Below are positions 17,126 to 25,070 of a stretch of DNA of 64,000 bases, piece by piece. The position numbers were made by a program, and so were the translations under genes. The stretch's first letter is position 1; the number at the start of each line of letters is the position of its first letter. The notes beneath the pieces are model-generated. The model ran no database searches. It worked only from the letters and a program-made list of their open reading frames with translations, and had not been told where the DNA came from. The stretch comes from Micromonospora sp. RP3T (GTDB lineage: Bacteria > Actinomycetota > Actinomycetes > Mycobacteriales > Micromonosporaceae): assembly GCF_003027925.1 (NCBI RefSeq), contig NZ_PYPS01000014.1, positions 1 through 64,000 of the forward strand. Direction: 5' to 3'.

Positions 17126-17620
17126 GACGAACTCCGTTCCCAGGCACCGCATTCGGTGCCGTCATGGTTCGTTGAACACGACATCCGGGGAATCGGCACA
17201 CCCGCCGCCCCCCCAGCGATCTCCGATGAGCATAGTCCACTGTGTCTACCCCCCCCGTTCGGTGAACGTCGACGGGTGCTGGGAGGGCGACGCGTAAACC
17301 GCGTTAGGAGCGCTCCCAAATGCAGCTGTCGGTAAAACCGCGAGAGTGCATGACAATCGCCGCCGTGTTCCTATTCAGACTGACTTGTCGGATGACACCC
17401 GGCATGACGGGTGCAAATCCCCTGCGGTCTCGCGCAGTTCGAAGGCCGCCCGCTGTGGTCCTTTCCGGACTTCGGCGGGGCCCTGTCCTGCTGCCCTCCG
17501 CAACCGCTGCCACGTGCCGACCGGCGCCTGAGTCGGATAGCCGCTTGTCGGACCGCTTGAGGGCCGGCGTCCCCGGCACCAGACTTGAGCGGGTTTTCAC
17601 GAATCGATGGGGGGCCGCTG
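17126..17620. other. Divergent intergenic region with C-tracts and a CebR-like box
   Basis: No convincing gene is seen in these 495 bases between the secreted-protein gene and the EcsC gene. It holds two long C-tracts (near 17208-17214 and 17249-17256) and a TAGGAGCGCTCCCA palindrome at 17305-17318. At 17409-17423 it holds a segment almost identical to the T arm of tRNA-Ala. GC is lower than in the core regions. Confidence 0.6.
17305..17318. promoter_or_regulatory. CebR/CelR-like operator palindrome
   Basis: TAGGAGCGCTCCCA differs in one base from TGGGAGCGCTCCCA, the operator bound by the cellobiose-responsive LacI-family regulator CebR (CelR) in actinobacteria. It lies 180 bases upstream of the secreted-protein gene and about 300 bases upstream of the EcsC gene. 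Neither is an obvious cellulose gene, so it may be a relic or a chance match. Confidence 0.4.
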
Positions 17621-18715
17621 ATGCGGGAAGGCATGTCCGACTACGAGGCCCGGGCCTGGTCCAGCCTGCTGGAGAGCGAGCGGAAGCGCCGCGACGGCAT
17701 GCGGGCGCGCATGGTCGGACAGGTCGCGTCGCTCACCAGGCGTGCCGGCGACCAGATCAAGAAGATCCCCGGCGGGAGCCGGACCATGCAGTTCGGCGAC
17801 GAGACCATCATGAAGGCGCTGGAGGGCGGCTTCAAGGCGATCTTCCTGCCCGCCGTGCGTTCGGCGTCGCTGACCAGGCGGGCCGAGCGGTTGCGCCGTG
17901 ACCACCCGGATCTGGCCGAGGGCTCGCCGTTCGGCGCGCTCGATCTCAAGGACCTCGACAAGGGGCGGCCCGCGATGACGATCCCGTTCGTCGGGGTGAT
18001 CGAATCCGGCCTCGCCTCCGTCGCGGTCACCGGCGCGACGGTCAGCACCACCGTCAGCGGCGGTACGACGGCGGGTGTCGCGGTCGCCGCGGTGGCGTCG
18101 GACGTGGTGATCTCGCTGGCGCTGCTCGGCCGGGCGGTGGCGGAGGTGGCGGTCCACTACGGCTACGACCCCCGGGACCCCGAGGAGGAGTTGTTCCTGA
18201 TGGGGGTCCTGAACTACAGCATGGCGTCGTCGTCCGCGAGCAAGACGGCAGCGCTCGCGAGCCTGTCGCGCCTCACCCAGCAGATGATGCGCCGTGCCAC
18301 GTGGAGCCAGTTGGGCCGGGACCCGCTCGTCCGGGTCATCCAGCAGATCTTCAAGCTGCTCGGGCTGCGGCTGGTCCGGACGCGGCTGGCGAACGTCGTG
18401 CCGATCGCCGGCGCGCTCGTCGCCGCCGGGCTCAGCTTCGCGATGCTCCAGTCGGCAATCGAGGACGCGACCCGGCTATACCGCGCCCGTTACCTGGCGG
18501 AGAAGCACGGGCTGTCGTGGGAGGAGTGGATCACGAAGCCGGCGTCGGCGGCGGACGCGACGGAGCCCGCACAGCAGGCCGAGGCGACGGTGGTTGAGGT
18601 CGACGAACTGCTCGACGACGTCACGTCCGTCGAGGCGGGAGACTCGGCGGTCGAGGAGGAGGTCGACGACGTCCGGCCCGCCCCGGACGACCGGCTGAAC
18701 GGCCCCCGCGCCTGA
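17621..18715 (+). CDS. EcsC-family protein
   Basis: The 364-residue protein matches the EcsC family. Basic segments with RAGDQIKKIPGG and LDLKDLDKGRPA are followed by a Gly/Ala/Thr/Val-rich hydrophobic core (ATVSTTVSGGTTAGVAVAA) and YGYDPRDPEEELFLMGVLNYSMA, a family hallmark. A second hydrophobic stretch (VVPIAGALVAAGLSFAML) lies near residue 257 and an acidic tail closes the protein. EcsC members are membrane-associated and of uncertain function. ATG 17621 is preferred (G-run seven bases upstream); ATG 17633 is possible. Confidence 0.8.
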   Translation: MREGMSDYEARAWSSLLESERKRRDGMRARMVGQVASLTRRAGDQIKKIPGGSRTMQFGDETIMKALEGGFKAIFLPAVRSASLTRRAERLRRDHPDLAEGSPFGALDLKDLDKGRPAMTIPFVGVIESGLASVAVTGATVSTTVSGGTTAGVAVAAVASDVVISLALLGRAVAEVAVHYGYDPRDPEEELFLMGVLNYSMASSSASKTAALASLSRLTQQMMRRATWSQLGRDPLVRVIQQIFKLLGLRLVRTRLANVVPIAGALVAAGLSFAMLQSAIEDATRLYRARYLAEKHGLSWEEWITKPASAADATEPAQQAEATVVEVDELLDDVTSVEAGDSAVEEEVDDVRPAPDDRLNGPRA

Positions 18716-18809
18716 CGGGTGGCGGCGTCGGCGGCGATCCGTGGCCGGCTCCAGGCATCGCACGCCCCGCCGGCCCGTTCCACCCACCGATACGCGGCCC
18801 CCGCCGGCG

Positions 18810-19505
18810 TCAGTCGAACAGCCGGTCGAGCGTTTCCTGTTCGAGGTCGCGCCAGCGCTGGCAGTCCTTCAGCGCCTTGGCGATCTCCTTCTCGTCGAGG
18901 TGGTGGGCACCCTCCTCGCGGATGCACGCCACGCTGAACGGCCCGCCGACCGACGGTGAGGTCCGCTCCAGCGCCTCCAGCACCCGTACCACGCCCACCA
19001 CGCCGTACTCGACGGTGCGCGTGGTCATCCGGAAGTGGGACAGCAGTGCGCCGGCTTGCTGGGCCATGGGCGCGCCGGAGCCGATGGCGTGGAAGCCCAC
19101 GTCCTCGTAGCGGCCGATGAGCCCGTTGGGATTGATCTCCACGACCCACGGCCCGCCCTGGCTGTAGCCGGCCGCGAGCAGATACGCCGACACCCCGCCG
19201 CCGCTGCCCTCGCCGGGCACGTCCGGGATGTAGTTCTCGTAGTGCTTCTTGAACACGGGCAGGACGCGCTCCTGCAACTCGTCGCCGATGTCGGGTGCTT
19301 CGAGGATGGCGGTGGCCGAGTCCTGGAGGAGAGGGCGCAGGTCGTTGAGCACTCCCCGCGCGCCGCTGCCGCCCCAGGCCGCGCACGATCCCAGCGGGTG
19401 CAGCTTCTGGGCGGGAAAGCTCAGACCGCGGTCGCTCTCGGTGATCTGGGAGTCCGCGCCGATCACCACCCCGTCGCTGCAGACAACGGCGAGCACGACG
19501 GTCAT
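18810..19505 (-). CDS. Stand-alone proteasome beta-like N-terminal-threonine hydrolase
   Basis: With the start at ATG 19505, which has AGGAGG four bases upstream, the 231-residue protein begins Met-Thr. Removing Met exposes Thr1. Counting from it, Asp17 (GADSQIT) and Lys33 (PAQKLH) fall exactly where proteasome beta subunits and HslV have their catalytic residues. SG at 46-47 occupies the glycine that binds substrate, and HAIGSGAPMA resembles the beta-subunit AIGSGS element. It therefore looks like an active Ntn peptidase without propeptide. No alpha subunit, ATPase or pup gene is nearby. It is convergent with the EcsC gene. Substrate unknown. Confidence 0.78.
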   Translation of the reverse strand: MTVVLAVVCSDGVVIGADSQITESDRGLSFPAQKLHPLGSCAAWGGSGARGVLNDLRPLLQDSATAILEAPDIGDELQERVLPVFKKHYENYIPDVPGEGSGGGVSAYLLAAGYSQGGPWVVEINPNGLIGRYEDVGFHAIGSGAPMAQQAGALLSHFRMTTRTVEYGVVGVVRVLEALERTSPSVGGPFSVACIREEGAHHLDEKEIAKALKDCQRWRDLEQETLDRLFD

Positions 19506-19653
19506 GGGGCCTCCTGAGCAGGGGTTACCGGGGTTGGGCGCGAGGTACCCGGCATCCCGCCCGCCTACACCCCCGACAGGTGACGGCAGCCGCATCGGCA
19601 TGGGAATCCCGGCGGACCGATGACTTTCCGGGCCGACGACTGTCGACCGGAGC

Positions 19654-20523
19654 ATGACCACGCACACGCTCCAGACACCCGACGTCGACCTCGTCTACGA
19701 CGTGCACGCCCCGCATGCCACCACCGGCGGGCACCGGCCGCTGTTCATGATCGGCCAGCCGATGTGCGCCGACGGCTTCGCGGCGCTGGCCTCGTACTTC
19801 CCGGACCGGACCGTGATCACCTACGACCCGCGCGGGCTCGGCCGCAGCGTGCGCCGGGACGGCCGGACCGACTCCGTGCCCGAGACCCAGGCCGGCGACG
19901 TACGGGCCGTCGTCGACGCGCTCGGCACGGGCCCGGTCGACATGTTCGCCAGCAGCGGCGGCGCGGTGACCGCGCTCGCCCTCGTCGCGGCGTACCCGGA
20001 CACGGTGGGCACGCTGGTGGCGCACGAGCCGCCGCTCGTCACGCTGCTGCCCGACGCGGACGCCGCCGCACGGGCCACCGCGGCGTGCCAGGAGGCGTAC
20101 CGGAAGAACGGCTGGGGTGCCGGCATGGCCGCGTTCGTGGCCATGACGTCGTGGCGCGGCGAGTTCACCGACGACTACTTCGCCCGCCCCCTGCCCGACC
20201 CGGCGGCGTTCGGGATGCCGGTCGAGGACGACGGCTCCCGGGACGACCCGCTGCTCTCCGACCGGTCCGTGGCGGTCACCAGCTACCGGCCCGACGTCGA
20301 CGCGCTCCGCGCGGCACCGACCCGGCTGGTCGTCGCGGTGGGCGAGGAGTCGGCGGACACGTTCACCGGCCGTACTTCGGTGGCGACGGCCGAACTGCTC
20401 GGTGGGCGGCCGGCGGTCTTCCCGAGCCACCACGGCGGCTTCGTCGGTGGGGAGGGCGGCTACGCCGGCCAGCCGGAGGCGTTCGCCCGCCGGCTGCGCG
20501 AGATCCTCGACGACCGGGGCTGA
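19654..20523 (+). CDS. Alpha/beta-fold hydrolase
   Basis: The 289-residue protein shows the alpha/beta hydrolase order: YDPRGLGRS after strand 4, the nucleophile elbow ASSGGAV with the central Ser, LVVAVGEES before the acid position, and PSHHGGF supplying the catalytic His. The elbow is S-S-G rather than the usual G-x-S-x-G, which some family members share. There is no signal peptide. It is divergent from the proteasome-like gene with 148 bases between. Substrate unknown. Confidence 0.85.
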   Translation: MTTHTLQTPDVDLVYDVHAPHATTGGHRPLFMIGQPMCADGFAALASYFPDRTVITYDPRGLGRSVRRDGRTDSVPETQAGDVRAVVDALGTGPVDMFASSGGAVTALALVAAYPDTVGTLVAHEPPLVTLLPDADAAARATAACQEAYRKNGWGAGMAAFVAMTSWRGEFTDDYFARPLPDPAAFGMPVEDDGSRDDPLLSDRSVAVTSYRPDVDALRAAPTRLVVAVGEESADTFTGRTSVATAELLGGRPAVFPSHHGGFVGGEGGYAGQPEAFARRLREILDDRG

Positions 20524-20584
20524 CCGGCCGGCCCCGGCCTCCCCGCCCGGCAACCGCGTCGCGGGCGACCCGGGCTCCGCGGCC

Positions 20585-21049
20585 TCAGGCCCGGCGCAGC
20601 TCGGTGACCATGACCGGGTAGGGACCGGCCGGCGTGTCGGGGCCGGCCTGGTCCGCCGGGACCACGTTCTCCATCACCAGCCGCAGCGTCTCCGGGTCGG
20701 CGGCGTCCAGCGTGATCCGCCACCCCCACCCGCCGGCGTACTCCGCGGCCAGCTCGACCGCCGACGCCGCGCCCGTCGCGCCGGTGAGCGTCATCGCGGT
20801 GGGCTGCTGGTGCCACGAGTCGCCCCACCAGGCGGCCAGCGAACCCGGCTGCTCCCCGGCGGCGAGCACGAGCAGACCGTCCTGCGGGCCGTCGTCCGGA
20901 TGCGCCCACCCGTACGCCACGGTGGTCAGGTGGCCGCCGGCAGCGGTCGTCACGGTCAGCGTGGCCGGCGACTCGGCGAACGGATCGGCCGGCAGCATCC
21001 GGAAACCGTTGGTGCCGGCCCAGGAGCCGGTGGCGTCAGCGAGGATCAC
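20585..21049 (-). CDS. Uncharacterised 154-residue protein (possibly DUF1579/lipocalin-like)
   Basis: GTG 21049 lies six bases after TATGCT, so the gene is probably leaderless. The protein opens LADATGSWAGTNGFRMLPADPF and alternates hydrophobic and polar residues in short strands, with several tryptophans (AAWWGDSWHQQP, GGWGW). This suggests a small beta-barrel such as the DUF1579 group, but the match is weak. It lacks a signal peptide and membrane helix. It converges on the hydrolase gene. Confidence 0.6.
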   Translation of the reverse strand: MILADATGSWAGTNGFRMLPADPFAESPATLTVTTAAGGHLTTVAYGWAHPDDGPQDGLLVLAAGEQPGSLAAWWGDSWHQQPTAMTLTGATGAASAVELAAEYAGGWGWRITLDAADPETLRLVMENVVPADQAGPDTPAGPYPVMVTELRRA

Positions 21050-21106
21050 CGGCCCAGCATAGGGGCGCGGAGGTCGTCCCCCGTGCCCCTGCGCCGGCAG
21101 CAGCCA

Positions 21107-21844
21107 TCAGTCGTCGCAGCCCACCCCGTCGCCGTCCCGGTCCAGGTCGTAGATGTCGCTGCCGACGACCCGGACCGGGCCGTCGACGTACGCGGGGCCG
21201 TTGCCGCTGCCGCCGGAGCAGTCCACGTCGCTCGCGACCGGTACGCAGGCCCCGCTGTAGTTCGGGTCGCACCTGCGCGCCGGCTTGGTGCCGACGGCGA
21301 CCACCTGCGTCACCGGCTGCTTGCTGACCACGGACCGGAGGAGCTTCCGGGCGGTCTGCACCCCGTCGGTGACCGTCACCTGGTAGGTCAGCGTGCGCAC
21401 CCCGTTGACGCCGCGCGTGCGTACCTTCTTCGTGCCCTGCGGCAGGGTGGCGTCCTTGACGGTCCGGATGGGGTAGGCGATCTTCGCGGTCGCGGTGACG
21501 GTCGTGGTCCGGACCCGGGGCGAGGGCGGCGCGCTCGGACTCGGGCTCGGGCTCGCCTCGGTCGGCGACGGGGCCGGGGCCGGGACGGAGGTCGTCGGCG
21601 CGGCGACCGCCGCCGCCTCGACACCGGTCGTCGCGGTCGTGGCCGGCGCGACCTTCTTCCCGGCCGGAGCCGAGGGGGAGTCGGGGCCGGCGCCGATCGC
21701 CACGCCGCCGCAGCAGCAGAGCACCAGCACGCCCGAGGCCACGACCGCGACCTTCGCGCCGCTGGAGAGCCGGCGCCACCAGGACTGTCTCGGAGCGGGA
21801 TACGCCGGGCGGGGACCCGGGACCTGCGGTGATGGGTTCGTCAC
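21107..21844 (-). CDS. G5-domain and Excalibur-domain cell-surface protein
   Basis: The 245-residue protein has a short Pro-rich cytoplasmic start and a transmembrane helix or signal anchor at about 30-50 (VAVVASGVLVLCCCGGVAIG). A Ser/Pro linker and a G5-like domain (TLPQGTKKVRTRGVNGVRTLTYQVTVTDG) follow. It ends in an Excalibur calcium-binding motif, DLDRDGDGVGCDD, with its paired Cys (VDCSGG). G5 domains bind cell-wall sugars or zinc, so it probably faces the wall. Start GTG 21844. Confidence 0.82.
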   Translation of the reverse strand: MTNPSPQVPGPRPAYPAPRQSWWRRLSSGAKVAVVASGVLVLCCCGGVAIGAGPDSPSAPAGKKVAPATTATTGVEAAAVAAPTTSVPAPAPSPTEASPSPSPSAPPSPRVRTTTVTATAKIAYPIRTVKDATLPQGTKKVRTRGVNGVRTLTYQVTVTDGVQTARKLLRSVVSKQPVTQVVAVGTKPARRCDPNYSGACVPVASDVDCSGGSGNGPAYVDGPVRVVGSDIYDLDRDGDGVGCDD

Positions 21845-22039
21845 GCACCACAGTCTGCTTGCGTACGCAACGATTGCCAGCGGTCAATCGGTGCGCTCCA
21901 TCTCGACGCTGCGGCAGCGTCCGGCGACGACGAGTCGCGGGATTCGGACAACCGGCGGGCCCCGGGCGCACCCGTCGACCGGCCCCGGACCGGCGGACCG
22001 ACGACGGCCAGCCGATCGGCCCGCCGCGACCCCGCCATG

Positions 22040-22087
22040 GATCTTGGTACGGGACCGCCCTCGCCGGGGCCGTTCCGTACCAAGATC
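22040..22087. repeat. GATCTTGG...CCAAGATC hairpin, copy 2
   Basis: GATCTTGGTACGGGA (22040-22054) pairs with TCCGTACCAAGATC (22074-22087) around a GC-rich centre, with one extra G on the left side. Its ends and the following TCG are the same as at 14984-15031. It lies 19 bases past the 3' end of the VOC gene (minus strand) and may terminate it. Confidence 0.75.
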
Positions 22088-22105
22088 TCGATGCGGCGGG
22101 AACGG

Positions 22106-22825
22106 CTACAACGGTGGCAGCAGGGCGGTCAGGTCGGCGGCGTGCCGCAGCGTGTCGGCCAGCCGGCCGCGCAGCGCCTCGTCCAGCGGCACCGCGTCGG
22201 CCCGCCGCAGCAGCCCACGCGCGGCCGACGGCTCTTCCAGCAGCAGCGCCAGCTCGGCGCGGTAGACGAGCGCCTCGACGTGGACGGCCGGATCGTCGGC
22301 GGCGTCGGGCCGGGCCAGCGCGCGGTCGAGGATCCGCGCGGCCTGCGCGGGCAGCCCGCGCGAGTCGGCCTGCACCACCGCGTTCCGCAGCGCCCGGGAC
22401 AGCCCGGCCCGGTCGTCGTCCGCGTCCGGGGTGGCGGCCCGGGCCACGAACCGGATCCAGTTGCCGCCGGGGTCGACGACGCTGAACCCGGTGTGCCCGC
22501 CGGCGTTGCGCCGGAGCCGGGGGCGCGTCATCCGGGGCACGCCGGAGACGAGCACCTTGCCGTAGGCGGCCCGCAGGCCCGCCGCGAAGGCCCGGTGGAT
22601 GCCGACCGGATCGTCCACCACGACCAGGCAGCTACCGTACGAGGTGGCCGGATCGAACTCCGGCATGCCGAAGAAGTGCAGGTTCAGATCCTCCCGGCGC
22701 AGTGCCAGGTACGGGTTGGGACGCGCCTGCCGGTGCGTCACCTCGAAGCCGAGGGCCCGGTAGAACGGCGCGACGTCGTCCAGGGAGCGGCACGGCAGCA
22801 GCGGGATGGTGGTCTCGTTCGCCAT
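22106..22825 (-). CDS. VOC-family (glyoxalase/bleomycin-resistance fold) protein with helical tail
   Basis: Of 239 residues, the first 120 form one VOC domain: PLLPCRSLDDVAPFYRALGFEVTHR, YLALRREDLNLHFFGMPEFDP and HTGFSVVDPGGNWIRFV. The last strand lacks the usual metal Glu and the domain may be non-enzymatic. The remaining 100 residues are Ala/Arg/Leu-rich helices resembling TPR repeats (AVVQADSRGLPAQAARILDR). ATG 22825 is preferred over 22861, since residues before it are basic and off-family. Bleomycin-type binding is only a fold-level guess. Confidence 0.75.
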   Translation of the reverse strand: MANETTIPLLPCRSLDDVAPFYRALGFEVTHRQARPNPYLALRREDLNLHFFGMPEFDPATSYGSCLVVVDDPVGIHRAFAAGLRAAYGKVLVSGVPRMTRPRLRRNAGGHTGFSVVDPGGNWIRFVARAATPDADDDRAGLSRALRNAVVQADSRGLPAQAARILDRALARPDAADDPAVHVEALVYRAELALLLEEPSAARGLLRRADAVPLDEALRGRLADTLRHAADLTALLPPL

Positions 22826-22902
22826 CCGTCGAGCCTGGCGGCCGGCGAGTGGCACACGCACATGAAAAGACCTGAACGGCCCGGCGGCACCGTCCGAACG
22901 GC

Positions 22903-22938
22903 CCCGGGGGCCGGCCCTCGACGGGACCGGCCCCCGGG
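22903..22938. terminator. Hairpin terminator after the DUF4352-like gene
   Basis: CCCGGGGGCCGG (22903-22914) pairs perfectly with CCGGCCCCCGGG (22927-22938), with a short inner CCC/GGG stem. It lies 16 bases beyond the minus-strand stop at 22955. No T-run is present. Confidence 0.65.
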
Positions 22939-22954
22939 CGGGGTCACGCGTCGG

Positions 22955-24214
22955 TCAGGGCTTCCAGGACCCGGCGGTACGCAGGTGGTGCTCGTACTCG
23001 ACGACGCCGTTGCGGTCCTTAACGTCGAAGATGAGCTGACCGCTGCGCTTGGAACCGGCCGGCAGGTTGTTGCCGGAGGTCATCAGCTTGCCGCAGCCGG
23101 AGAACGCGCCGGCGATGCCGCTCTCCTCGGTGCCGTCCGCGCCCTTCCAGGTGAAGAAGAACGGGTTGATCGAGCCGGTGCCCTTGGTGACCTCGGCGGA
23201 CACGTCGGCGATCAGGAACGTGCCGTTCTTCGGGGCGGACGCGAACTCCCGGCAGGCGGTGTCCTTGGTCCGGAAGTTGCCGACGGTGATCTCCACCGTG
23301 CCCTCGTCGTCGTTGACGATCAGCTTGTCGCCGGCGGGCATGTTGAACGTCTCGTCGTCCGTGGTGCCCGGCTGGGGCGTGGTGACGGATGGGTCACCGG
23401 TGGCCGGTGGGGGATCGATCGGGTTGCTGTAGCTGATGTCCGGGGTGGGCAGCGTGTCGATCGCTTCCTTGGTCTTCTTCGCGCCGCTGTAGAGCGCGAA
23501 GATGCCACCGCCGCAGCAGAGCAGCAGCAGGACCACCACCACGATGCCGACGGTGAGCCAGACGTTCCGGCTGGACTTCTTCGCCGGCGGCCCGAACGGC
23601 TGCCCCGGTGGCGGCGGGTACGGCCCGGTCGCCTTGTACGCCTCGCCGCCCGGCGGCGGGTACTGCCCACCCGGCGGCGGGTACGGTGCGCCCGACGCGG
23701 GCGGATACGACGGCTGCGCCCCGCCCGGCGGCGGATAGCCACCCGGCGGCGGGTAGCCACCTGCCTGCGGATAGCCCTCTCCCTGCGGGTAGCCGCCCGC
23801 CTGCGGGTGACCCTCCGCCTGCGGGTAGCCGCCCGCCTGCGGGTACGCCCCACCCGGCGGGTACGGCGCCCCCGACGTCGGTGGTGCCGGCGGGAACGCC
23901 TCGGTGGACGGTGGCGGCGGGAACGCCTGGGTCGACGGCGTCGGCGGATAGGCCTGGGTCGGCGGAGCCGGCGGGAACGCCTGAGTCGGCGGAGCCGGCG
24001 GGATCGCCTGAGTCGGCGGAGCCGGCGGGATCGCCTCGGTTGGCGGCTGGGGCGCGCCCGAGACGGGGGCCGTCGGCGCGTCCGGGGTCGGCGGCGGCGC
24101 CCAGGGGCTGCCGGACACCGGCGGCATCGGCGCGGTGGGGAACGCCTGCGTCGGCGATTCCTGCGGCTGCTGGTCCGGGTCCTGTGACCCGGACGGAGGC
24201 TGAGGGTGGCTCAC
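22955..24214 (-). CDS. Proline-rich membrane protein with DUF4352-like outside domain
   Basis: The 419-residue protein has a cytoplasmic N-terminus of about 200 residues built of repeats (PPAPPTQAFPP type, then QAGGYPQ/EGYPQ repeats and GGYPPPGG). One transmembrane helix follows (VWLTVGIVVVVLLLLCC), then an extracytoplasmic beta domain beginning after PDISYSNPID and including GTVEITVGNFRTKD, NGTFLIADVSAEVTKG and a Cys pair (ACREF, SGCGK), as in DUF4352. GTG 24214 follows AAGGAG with five bases between. The repeats are prone to length change. Function unknown. Confidence 0.75.
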   Translation of the reverse strand: MSHPQPPSGSQDPDQQPQESPTQAFPTAPMPPVSGSPWAPPPTPDAPTAPVSGAPQPPTEAIPPAPPTQAIPPAPPTQAFPPAPPTQAYPPTPSTQAFPPPPSTEAFPPAPPTSGAPYPPGGAYPQAGGYPQAEGHPQAGGYPQGEGYPQAGGYPPPGGYPPPGGAQPSYPPASGAPYPPPGGQYPPPGGEAYKATGPYPPPPGQPFGPPAKKSSRNVWLTVGIVVVVLLLLCCGGGIFALYSGAKKTKEAIDTLPTPDISYSNPIDPPPATGDPSVTTPQPGTTDDETFNMPAGDKLIVNDDEGTVEITVGNFRTKDTACREFASAPKNGTFLIADVSAEVTKGTGSINPFFFTWKGADGTEESGIAGAFSGCGKLMTSGNNLPAGSKRSGQLIFDVKDRNGVVEYEHHLRTAGSWKP

Positions 24215-24293
24215 CGTACTCCTTGGGCACCTTCGGGAGGAGATTTCAGTCGGGACGACGGTACAAGCCGCCTACAACGCCGCCGTCCGGCCC

Positions 24294-24950
24294 TCACCGA
24301 CGCACCAGGACGGCGGCGGTACGGATCAGGTCGTCGTCCACCGTGAACCGTCCGGTGATCGACGACGGCGGATCGGGTACCGGGGCGGCGGCGAGCCGGG
24401 CCGGCGCGATCTCGGCGCGGAACGTGCCCGCGTCGGGGTCGAGCGTGAGCCGGGCGTCCGGGAAGCCCAACCAGGTGCCGACGAGCGGGTACCAGACCTT
24501 GTAGACGGTCTCCTTGGCGCTGAACAGCACGGTCGGCCAGGGCGGCCCGGACGGCAGCCGGGCCAGGTCCGCCTCCTCGTCGGGGCGGCACACCTTCCGG
24601 CGTACCCCGGGGGTGAGCGGGCGGTGCCGCTCGGCGTCGATGCCGACCGCGCGCACGTCGGTGGCGCGGGCGACGGCGGCGGCGCAGTAGCCCTGGGTGT
24701 GGGTGATCGCTCCGACGACGCCGGCCGGCCAGACCGGGGCGCGGTCCGCGCCGGTGGGCAGCGGCGTGACCGGCAGGCCGAGCGCGGCGAGCGCCCGGCG
24801 GGCGCACGTCCGGCCGGCGGTGAAGTCACGTCGCCGGCGGGGCACCGCGCGGTCGCCCAGGCCGGCCCGCTCGGCCGGCAGCAACGTGCCGGACCAGTCG
24901 TCCGGACCGGCCACCGCCACCGCCACGGTGGACGGCAACAGGTCACGCAC
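24294..24950 (-). CDS. 4'-phosphopantetheinyl transferase (Sfp/EntD type)
   Basis: The 218-residue enzyme moves phosphopantetheine from CoA to carrier proteins of polyketide, peptide or siderophore synthases. Motifs are intact: RRRDFTAGRTCARRALAALG, APVWPAGVVGAITHTQGY, VGIDAERHRPL with the Mg-binding D-x-E, and FSAKETVYKVWYPL. GTG 24950 is chosen from the family's usual VRDLLPSTVAVA opening; no clear ribosome site precedes it. No synthase gene is in this window, so it probably serves clusters elsewhere. Confidence 0.9.
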   Translation of the reverse strand: MRDLLPSTVAVAVAGPDDWSGTLLPAERAGLGDRAVPRRRRDFTAGRTCARRALAALGLPVTPLPTGADRAPVWPAGVVGAITHTQGYCAAAVARATDVRAVGIDAERHRPLTPGVRRKVCRPDEEADLARLPSGPPWPTVLFSAKETVYKVWYPLVGTWLGFPDARLTLDPDAGTFRAEIAPARLAAAPVPDPPSSITGRFTVDDDLIRTAAVLVRR

Positions 24951-25070
24951 GTGCGTCAGTGGGTGACGGGGACACGCGGTGACCGTACCGTAACGGCGGA
25001 GCGCAGTGTGGCGCTGAAGGAACGTTGCGGGGGGAGGCAGCGTCATCGACATCGATGGAAGGAGTGGCCG

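Noticed and set aside
17409..17423. A second tRNA gene at the T-arm-like segment
   Set aside because: No acceptor, D or anticodon stem can be built around it; only the T-arm-like piece is present.
17320..17901. Open frame overlapping the 5' part of the EcsC gene
   Set aside because: It is out of frame with EcsC, loses protein-like character after 17580 and lacks a ribosome site.
23600..24100. Tandem repeats as a DNA satellite
   Set aside because: They are codon-level repeats inside the Pro-rich membrane protein and keep the reading frame.
24294..24950. Presence of a biosynthetic gene cluster around the phosphopantetheinyl transferase
   Set aside because: No synthase, carrier protein, tailoring enzyme or resistance gene specific to a cluster is adjacent.
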